The notes under the pieces: generated by a model
Seen by the model: the letters and a program-made list of their open reading frames with translations, nothing else
Told to the model about the DNA's origin: nothing
Databases searched by the model: none
Source of the DNA: Oscillospiraceae bacterium
Lineage (GTDB): Bacteria; Bacillota; Clostridia; Oscillospirales; Oscillospiraceae
Direction: 5' to 3'
Length of the DNA stretch: 11,430 nucleotides
Assembly: GCA_016302405.1 (NCBI GenBank)
Contig: JAEDNR010000064.1
Location: 1-11,430, forward strand
Translations under genes and position numbers: made by a program
Shown: in pieces, positions 7,723 through 11,430 of the stretch
Position numbering within the stretch: position 1 is the stretch's first letter
How the letters are laid out: the number at the start of each line of letters is the position of its first letter

Positions 7723-7826
7723 CATGAAAGCAATTTAGCTTCTCTTTTTCATTTTCTTACCTCTCTTTTCTGTGGAAAGCTCCCGATGCGGTCTGGTCAA
7801 CCGCGTCGGGAGCTTTCCTGTTGTAT
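7723..7826 (+). ncRNA. Candidate small RNA of about 100 nt, unknown family
   Basis: The interval runs from the expected start site of the TATAAT at 7712 to the end of a very strong hairpin. It contains a pyrimidine-rich stretch (7738-7771) and a four-codon ORF (ATG at 7724, MKAI) that is only weakly supported by AAGG just upstream. It does not match any RNA family I recognise. Alternatives: a leftover leader/attenuator whose gene was lost, or a chance -10. Confidence 0.4.
7774..7818 (+). terminator. Strong 18-pair terminator hairpin
   Basis: GGAAAGCTCCCGA (7774-7786) pairs fully with TCGGGAGCTTTCC (7806-7818), then T-G wobble and GCGG/CCGC, with a 9-base loop. It is followed by TGTTGTAT on the plus strand and by an A/G-rich run on the minus strand, so it faces plus. 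Confidence 0.75.
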
Positions 7827-7886
7827 AAATCGCGGCTGCTGAATCGCTGCCGTTGTATCATTTTTCACACCTTAATGGTACGCCAA

Positions 7887-7913
7887 CGCCCGGCTCTTTG
7901 ACGGAGCCGGGCG
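7887..7913. terminator. Hairpin between the candidate sRNA and hsp20
   Basis: A perfect 10-bp stem CGCCCGGCTC/GAGCCGGGCG with a 7-base loop, followed on the plus strand by CTGTGTTTT. It may act as a terminator in either direction. Confidence 0.5.
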
Positions 7914-7922
7914 CTGTGTTTT

Positions 7923-7959
7923 GGGGCTGCCTCACTGCGTTGGCAGCCCCGGCGTTTTT
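7923..7959 (+). terminator. Hairpin plus T-run after hsp20
   Basis: GGGGCTGCC (7923-7931) pairs with GGCAGCCCC (7942-7950), followed on the plus strand by GGCG and five Ts. It lies 13 bases past the hsp20 stop, but on the hsp20 strand it is followed by As, so it best fits plus-strand transcription. Part of it (GCGTTGGC, 7937-7944) can instead pair with GCCAACGC at 7883-7890. Confidence 0.55.
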
Positions 7960-7962
7960 CTG

Positions 7963-8406
7963 TTACTCGATGCAGATGCGGTTGTTCTCGGGCAGCTTTC
8001 TCTGTCCTGCCTTCGGCACATCCAGCTTCAGGATACCGTCCTCAAATTTGGCGAAGACCTCCTCGGGCTTTACATCACCCACATAGAAGCTCCGGCTCAT
8101 GGAACCGGCGTAACGCTCCCGGCGGATGTAACGGCCTTTCTTGTCCTCCTCGTCCTTGTCCAGACCCTTTGCGGCCTCGATGGTCAGGTAACCGTTGCTC
8201 AAATCAATGCTGATCTCATCTTTCTTAAAGCCGGGAAGATCGACTGCCAGCTCGTAGCTGTCTTCTTTCTCCTTGATGTCGGTCTTCATCAGGTTCTTGG
8301 CGTGCTTGCCATACAGGGGATTGTGTCCCTCCGATACGTTCAGCATGCCAAAGGGATCAGTAAAGAAATCATCAAACAGGTTCTCTCCAAAAATGCTAGG
8401 CAACAT
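7963..8406 (-). CDS. Hsp20 / alpha-crystallin small heat-shock protein
   Basis: This 147-residue cytoplasmic holdase binds unfolding proteins without ATP and passes them to ClpB/DnaK systems. It has a short Phe-rich N-terminus (1-37), an alpha-crystallin domain (about 38-132) with YELAVDLPGF (51-60) and the closing signature GILKLDVPK (124-132), and a C-terminal ICI (144-146), the I-x-I motif used in oligomer assembly. The length is normal for bacterial Hsp18-type proteins. The ATG start has GGAGG at 8415-8419. The promoter carries a CIRCE, placing the gene in the same HrcA regulon as clpB. It is transcribed alone. Confidence 0.95.
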   Translation of the reverse strand: MLPSIFGENLFDDFFTDPFGMLNVSEGHNPLYGKHAKNLMKTDIKEKEDSYELAVDLPGFKKDEISIDLSNGYLTIEAAKGLDKDEEDKKGRYIRRERYAGSMSRSFYVGDVKPEEVFAKFEDGILKLDVPKAGQRKLPENNRICIE

Positions 8407-8444
8407 AAGTCATTCCTCCATTCAAATCTTCTATGTTCCCCGCG

Positions 8445-8470
8445 GAGGGGCTTCCACTTTTTCGCCCCTC
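8445..8470 (-). promoter_or_regulatory. Hairpin in the hsp20 leader
   Basis: On the minus strand GAGGGGC (8464-8470) can pair with GCCCCTC (8445-8451) across 12 bases. The same CCTCC region could instead pair with the ribosome binding site GGAGG (8415-8419). An RNA thermosensor-like switch is possible but unproven. Confidence 0.35.
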
Positions 8471-8486
8471 TTTTTGGTACGCCTAC

Positions 8487-8514
8487 ACTATACCACGCTT
8501 TTTAGCACTGTCAA
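8487..8514 (-). promoter_or_regulatory. Sigma-A promoter of hsp20
   Basis: On the minus strand, a consensus -35 TTGACA (8509-8514) and -10 TATAGT (8487-8492) are separated by 16 bases. The leader is about 74 bases. The -35 lies inside CIRCE. Confidence 0.88.
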
Positions 8515-8528
8515 GGTCCGAGTGCTAA
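8502..8528 (-). promoter_or_regulatory. CIRCE operator of hsp20
   Basis: TTAGCACTG (8502-8510), nine bases, GAGTGCTAA (8520-8528): one mismatch from the HrcA consensus. The mismatch base is part of the overlapping -35 box, suggesting a compromise between promoter and operator. Confidence 0.94.
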
Positions 8529-8602
8529 AATTCATAAAAAGATAAAAAGGCGTTCACAAAAAATGGGATTTCTCCGGCGATACCCGGAATCCCCCCGGAA
8601 AC

Positions 8603-8645
8603 GGAAAAATGGGCCGCCTCACCAACGCGGTGAAGCAGCCCATTT
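8603..8645 (-). terminator. Rho-independent terminator of the IIA gene
   Basis: On the minus strand AAATGGGC-GC-TCACC arms pair with the return strand (8-bp outer, 2-bp and 5-bp inner stems with two mismatches), followed by TTTTTCC. It lies about 170 bases past the IIA stop, with the inverted repeat 8653-8795 in between. Confidence 0.75.
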
Positions 8646-8652
8646 ATGGCTG

Positions 8653-8795
8653 CACCGCACAATTCGGCAGGGAAGCGCAGCGAGAGATTTTGTGCCGGTT
8701 CAACGTTTCAAAAACGGGGGAATATTCTGTCGTTTTTGAAACTGCAGAAATGGCGCAAAAGATCCGCTGAGATCCGCAGGCGCAATTGTGCGGTG
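8653..8795. mobile_element. MITE-like 143-bp foldback element
   Basis: The ends CACCGCACAATT (8653-8664) and AATTGTGCGGTG (8784-8795) are exact inverted repeats. The centre GTTTCAAAAACG (8705-8716) / CGTTTTTGAAAC (8731-8742) is also exact, around a 14-base loop. The stretches between are partly complementary, so the whole unit folds on itself. No coding capacity and no clear target duplication were seen. A long RNA hairpin acting in the IIA 3' UTR is an alternative. Confidence 0.6.
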
Positions 8796-8816
8796 TTGCC
8801 TTTCTGTATCGGGAAT

Positions 8817-9338
8817 TTACTTGCTCGCTTTCAGCAGGGGAGCGCCCTGGGCAATCTCGCCCTGGGCAAGAACCTGGATGTCGGCAAAGTCGTCGGCATT
8901 GGTAACCACCACGGCGGTAGTTGCGGGGTGCCCGGCAGCCTTGATGGCCTCCATGGAGAAAGTCATGAGCTTCTGTCCCAGCTTGACGGTGTCGCCCTCC
9001 TTGACAAGGCAGGTAAAGCCCTCGCCGTTCATGGCCACGGTATCCATGCCCACATGGATCAGCAGCTCAAGCCCATCCTTGCTGGTGACGCCCACGGCGT
9101 GCTTGGTGTCGATGACCTGGGTAACGGTGCCGTTAAAGGGAGCGCAGACCGTTTCTTCCGCCGGCTCCAGGCCGCAGCCCTTGCCCAGGATACCCTCGCT
9201 GAACACGGGATCGGGAATTTCCTCCATGGCAATGGCATTTCCGCCGAAAGGCGCGTAGACGGTGAGAGGCTCCGCTGCCTGCTTATTCTTGCCGCCGAAC
9301 TTTCCCAGAATGGACGCGGCGAACTCCTTGTAACCCAT
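8817..9338 (-). CDS. crr: Stand-alone PTS glucose-type enzyme IIA
   Basis: This 173-residue cytoplasmic protein would accept phosphate from HPr on a histidine and pass it to a sugar-specific EIIB. It is the glucose/beta-glucoside IIA fold: VYAPFGG (27-33), IPDPVFSEGILGKG (41-54), TKHAVG with H80 and LLIHVGMDT with the active-site H95, counterparts of E. coli H75 and H90. It ends soon after the domain, as single-domain IIAs do. Oddly, residues 1-19 (MGYKEFAASILGKFGGKNK) look like the start of a PTS EIIB domain, suggesting descent from a fused EII with BC lost. No good RBS lies before the ATG, and an in-frame TGA lies three codons upstream. The gene is monocistronic with its own promoter. The crr symbol is by family, not proven role. 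Confidence 0.9.
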   Translation of the reverse strand: MGYKEFAASILGKFGGKNKQAAEPLTVYAPFGGNAIAMEEIPDPVFSEGILGKGCGLEPAEETVCAPFNGTVTQVIDTKHAVGVTSKDGLELLIHVGMDTVAMNGEGFTCLVKEGDTVKLGQKLMTFSMEAIKAAGHPATTAVVVTNADDFADIQVLAQGEIAQGAPLLKASK

Positions 9339-9389
9339 ATGAGATCAAAAGCTTCGCGTTTTCCGCGGTGATCTTCCTATGCTGCAACG

Positions 9390-9419
9390 ATTATACCACG
9401 AATCAAAGGAGACTGTAAA
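9390..9419 (-). promoter_or_regulatory. Sigma-A promoter of the IIA gene
   Basis: On the minus strand, -35 TTTACA (9414-9419; 5 of 6) and a consensus -10 TATAAT (9390-9395) are 18 bases apart. The leader is about 45 bases without a strong ribosome binding site near the ATG. The remaining divergent spacer, about 9420-9518, shows only AT-rich DNA. Confidence 0.75.
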
Positions 9420-9518
9420 ACGGTTTTTTACAAAAACAACCCCCTTTCATTGGCGCTTTCCGGCTTCTTTATGAAATACGCTGATAAAAATTTTTCATCA
9501 AAACAGAAAAAACGCTCC

Positions 9519-9567
9519 AAATCATAGTGAAATCATAGTGCTATGGTGTATAATGAAAAAAACTATG
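9519..9567 (+). promoter_or_regulatory. -10 box embedded in four CATAG/CTATG half-sites
   Basis: AAATCATAGTG is repeated in tandem at 9519-9529 and 9530-9540 (11-bp step). CTATG follows inverted at 9541-9545 and 9563-9567, flanking the -10 TATAAT (9549-9554). The -35 region is poor, which fits activator-dependent or repressible transcription of the gene at 9584. Confidence 0.55.
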
Positions 9568-9583
9568 AAAGGAGGGGACTTCC

Positions 9584-9931
9584 ATGTGGGAAACCAAGGT
9601 GTCTGCCCTTGGCGTTAACACCTTCCAGATCTGGCTGGATCCGGACACGCCCGGAGAGTTTCACGGGAAAGTGGCCGGAGCAGGTCTTACCTCACCTGCC
9701 GCTTTTTCCAGCCTGTCCCGGATGATCGTATTGCTGGACGATCTCATGGACCGGGAAAACAGAGGGGTCCCCGGCGCGCTTCCAGGAAAGGCCAGCTTCG
9801 AACTGGACATTCTGTTCCGCCAGAATTACAGCTGGCAGGGTCGTCTGAAATGGCCGGAAGCCGGAAAGGAAGCCGTGTTTCACAGCGTTCTGGAGCTGAT
9901 TTTCCTGCTGGAAAGCGCGGTTGGGAAATAA
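9584..9931 (+). CDS. Small protein of unknown function, 115 aa
   Basis: I cannot name this family. The protein is soluble-looking, with no signal peptide or membrane helix. It has a C-terminal half with FRQNYSWQGRLKW (78-90) followed by an amphipathic helix FHSVLELIFLLESAV (99-113). This arrangement resembles short conserved hypothetical proteins of Clostridia, seen only from memory. The ATG at 9584 is strongly supported by AAAGGAGGGG about 8 bases upstream and a TATAAT at 9549. It is divergent from the IIA gene, and a terminator hairpin separates it from the acyltransferase gene, so it is probably monocistronic. Multiple half-sites around its promoter suggest regulated expression. Confidence 0.8.
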   Translation: MWETKVSALGVNTFQIWLDPDTPGEFHGKVAGAGLTSPAAFSSLSRMIVLLDDLMDRENRGVPGALPGKASFELDILFRQNYSWQGRLKWPEAGKEAVFHSVLELIFLLESAVGK

Positions 9932-9947
9932 GACCGGATGTTAAGCG

Positions 9948-9973
9948 CCCCGGGAACCTTTCCCGGGGTTATT
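9948..9973 (+). terminator. Terminator hairpin of the 115-aa gene
   Basis: CCCCGGGAA (9948-9956) pairs with TTCCCGGGG (9960-9968), followed by TTATTC. It starts 16 bases past the stop. The T-run is weak, so some read-through into the acyltransferase gene is possible. Confidence 0.65.
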
Positions 9974-10027
9974 CACTGTGCCCCGGCCCATCCCCGGGCA
10001 AGAACCCCCACAAAAGGAGGTCCCTGT

Positions 10028-11338
10028 ATGAAAACCACCGTAAAGGAACTTGATTATGAACAGGCGGCCGCCATCCCCCTGCCGCCCCACCGGCTGCCAA
10101 AAAAGCCCGGTCTCTTCTGGCGGGCGCTGATCCGCCTGCTGAGCTGCTTCGGCCTGGCCGGAACCGGCTTTCTCTACACCCAGGAGGGCATGGAGAAGAT
10201 CAAAAAAGGGGAGCCCTGCCTGATCCTCATGAACCACTCCTGCTTCCTGGACCTGATGATCGCCAGTAAAATATTTTTTCCCCGGCCCTACTGCATCATC
10301 TGCACCTCCGACGGCTTCGTGGGCCTGGGCGGGCTGAAGGAAACGCTGATGCGCGCCATCGGCTGTGTCCCCACCCGGAAATTTGTCACCGACCTGCGGC
10401 TGGTTCAGGATATTGACTACTGCCTGCACACCCTGGGCGTCAGCGTGCTCATGTACCCCGAGGCAAGCTACTCCTTCGACGGCACCGCCACGCCCCTGCC
10501 CCGGAAGCTGGGGGTGCTGCTGAAGAAATTCGCCGTGCCCGTTGTTATGGTGGAGACCTTTGGCGCCTTTGCCCGGAATCCCCTTTACAACGAGCTGCAG
10601 GTCCGCAAGTCTGTTCCCGTGTCCGCCAAGGTAAGCTGCCTGTACACCCCCGAGGAAATCCGGGAAAAGACGGTAAAGGAGCTGTCCGACGGGCTGGACA
10701 AGGCCTTCTCCTTTGATTACTTCCGCTGGCAGAAGGAAACCGGCCTGCGGGTGGAGGAGCCCTTCCGGGCCGACGGCCTGAACCGGATCCTCTACAAGTG
10801 CGCCGCCTGCGGCACCGAGGGCCAGACCCTGGGAAAGGGCACCACCCTGACCTGCAAATACTGCCGGAAGACCTACACCCTCACCCCCCTGGGGGAGCTG
10901 GAAGCCACGGAGGGGGTGACCCAATTCCGCCATATCCCGGACTACTACGCCTGGGAGCGGGAGCAGGTCCGGAAGGAGATCCTGGACGGCACCTACCGCC
11001 TCGACATCGATGTGGACATCGCCATGATGATGGACTACAAGGCCATTTACAAGGTGGGCACAGGCCGGCTGACCCACGACTGCTCCGGCTTTACGCTGAC
11101 GGGCTGCGGCGGGAAGCTCCGCTACACCCAGAAGCCCCAGGCCTGCTACAGCCTGTACGCCGACTACTACTGGTACGAGCTGGGGGATATGATCTGCATC
11201 GGAGACAATACACAGCTTTACTACTGCTTCCCCCGGGAGGGGGACGTGGTGGCCAAGACCCGCTTGGCAGCGGAGGAAATGTATAAGCTTTACAAGGCAG
11301 GGGCCCTGCCGGAAAGCCGCTCTCCCGTCCAATCCTGA
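10028..11338 (+). CDS. PlsC-type acyltransferase with zinc ribbon and extra C-terminal domain
   Basis: This 436-residue protein belongs to the lysophospholipid (1-acylglycerol-phosphate) acyltransferase superfamily by its HX4D motif NHSCFLD (H70, D75) and the later PEA motif (144-146, matching the PEG/EGT block). The fold is about residues 30-230, with a hydrophobic N-terminal segment (30-50) likely at the membrane face. A zinc ribbon follows: CAAC (C258, C261) and CKYC (C276, C279). The last 150 residues are aromatic- and beta-rich (HIPDYYAWE, GRLTHDCSGFTLTG, LYADYYWYELGD) and belong to no domain I can name. I infer a substrate- or membrane-sensing attachment. The ATG at 10028 is chosen because AAAAGGAGG lies just upstream; the earlier in-frame ATG at 9938 would read through the terminator hairpin and has no RBS. 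Confidence 0.85.
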   Translation: MKTTVKELDYEQAAAIPLPPHRLPKKPGLFWRALIRLLSCFGLAGTGFLYTQEGMEKIKKGEPCLILMNHSCFLDLMIASKIFFPRPYCIICTSDGFVGLGGLKETLMRAIGCVPTRKFVTDLRLVQDIDYCLHTLGVSVLMYPEASYSFDGTATPLPRKLGVLLKKFAVPVVMVETFGAFARNPLYNELQVRKSVPVSAKVSCLYTPEEIREKTVKELSDGLDKAFSFDYFRWQKETGLRVEEPFRADGLNRILYKCAACGTEGQTLGKGTTLTCKYCRKTYTLTPLGELEATEGVTQFRHIPDYYAWEREQVRKEILDGTYRLDIDVDIAMMMDYKAIYKVGTGRLTHDCSGFTLTGCGGKLRYTQKPQACYSLYADYYWYELGDMICIGDNTQLYYCFPREGDVVAKTRLAAEEMYKLYKAGALPESRSPVQS

Positions 11339-11353
11339 GACATTTTAACAGGC

Positions 11354-11430
11354 TTATCGGGTTTCCGAAGCGGAAAGACAAATTGGAATTTGAAGAGGGA
11401 AGTGCGGGCCCCGAACAACACTGTCATTCC
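11354..11430 (+). repeat. Mosaic repeat at the right edge
   Basis: TTATCGG plus hairpin (TTTCCG-AAG-CGGAAA) plus CAAATTGGAATTTG (11379-11392), then the block ending CCCCGAACAACACT and GTCATTCC, cut by the window end. It matches 3985-4036 closely, so a CCAGT-type hairpin probably follows outside the window. Confidence 0.8.

Larger units (their letters stand above)
6982..7962. other. Long intergenic region: mosaic repeats, then RNA-like elements
   Basis: About 1 kb without a convincing protein gene. Frames through 7094-7462 on either strand pass straight through hairpin repeats, lack RBSs, and are judged spurious. Left part (about 7012-7540): repeat modules listed separately. Right part (about 7600-7960): a palindrome, an orphan promoter, a strong terminator and two more hairpins. 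It separates clpB and hsp20, which are on the same strand but have separate promoters. Confidence 0.7.

Noticed and set aside
9938..10027. Upstream in-frame ATG extending the acyltransferase by 30 residues
   Set aside because: It would translate the terminator hairpin at 9948-9968 and lacks an RBS, whereas AAAAGGAGG precedes the ATG at 10028.

Overview
The window looks like a chromosomal segment of a low-abundance-type gut Clostridia (Firmicutes), most likely order Oscillospirales. The grounds are GC-rich coding sequence with strong AAGGAGG-type ribosome binding sites, sigma-A promoters, two HrcA/CIRCE operators on heat-shock genes, a PTS enzyme IIA, and intergenic spaces packed with short hairpin repeats. 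The taxon is an inference; no rRNA or tRNA gene was seen to fix it.

Layout. Bases 2-190 are the AT-rich 3' end of what looks like a large serine recombinase, so an integrated element probably ends just before base 310. Bases 310-2841 (+) encode an 843-residue EF-G/TetM-like ribosomal GTPase fused at its C-terminus to a Rae1/YacP-type NYN endonuclease domain. This is the most interesting gene here. A repeat-rich gap (2842-3416) precedes a small PsiE-like membrane protein (3417-3836, +). A second repeat-rich gap ends at the clpB terminator. clpB (4301-6892, -) has a perfect CIRCE operator downstream of its promoter. A gap of about 1 kb (6982-7962) holds more mosaic repeats, a promoter-plus-terminator cassette that may be a small RNA, and two more hairpins. 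hsp20 (7963-8406, -) has a near-perfect CIRCE overlapping its -35 box. A PTS glucose-type IIA gene (8817-9338, -) has a 143-bp MITE-like inverted repeat in its 3' UTR ahead of a good terminator. Divergent from it, a 115-residue conserved-looking protein of unknown function (9584-9931, +) is followed by a PlsC-type acyltransferase carrying a zinc ribbon and an extra C-terminal domain (10028-11338, +). The window ends inside another copy of the mosaic repeat.

How the parts relate. clpB (disaggregase) and hsp20 (holdase) form an HrcA-controlled protein quality-control pair with differently placed operators. The GTPase-nuclease fusion suggests a ribosome-A-site quality-control or mRNA-cleavage activity rather than tetracycline resistance. 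The other genes look like independent housekeeping or accessory units.

The second notable feature is the mosaic intergenic repeat system. At least three hairpin types recur in both orientations, and their differences are mostly compensatory base-pair changes, so the folded structure, not the primary sequence, appears to be kept. All comparisons were made by eye.
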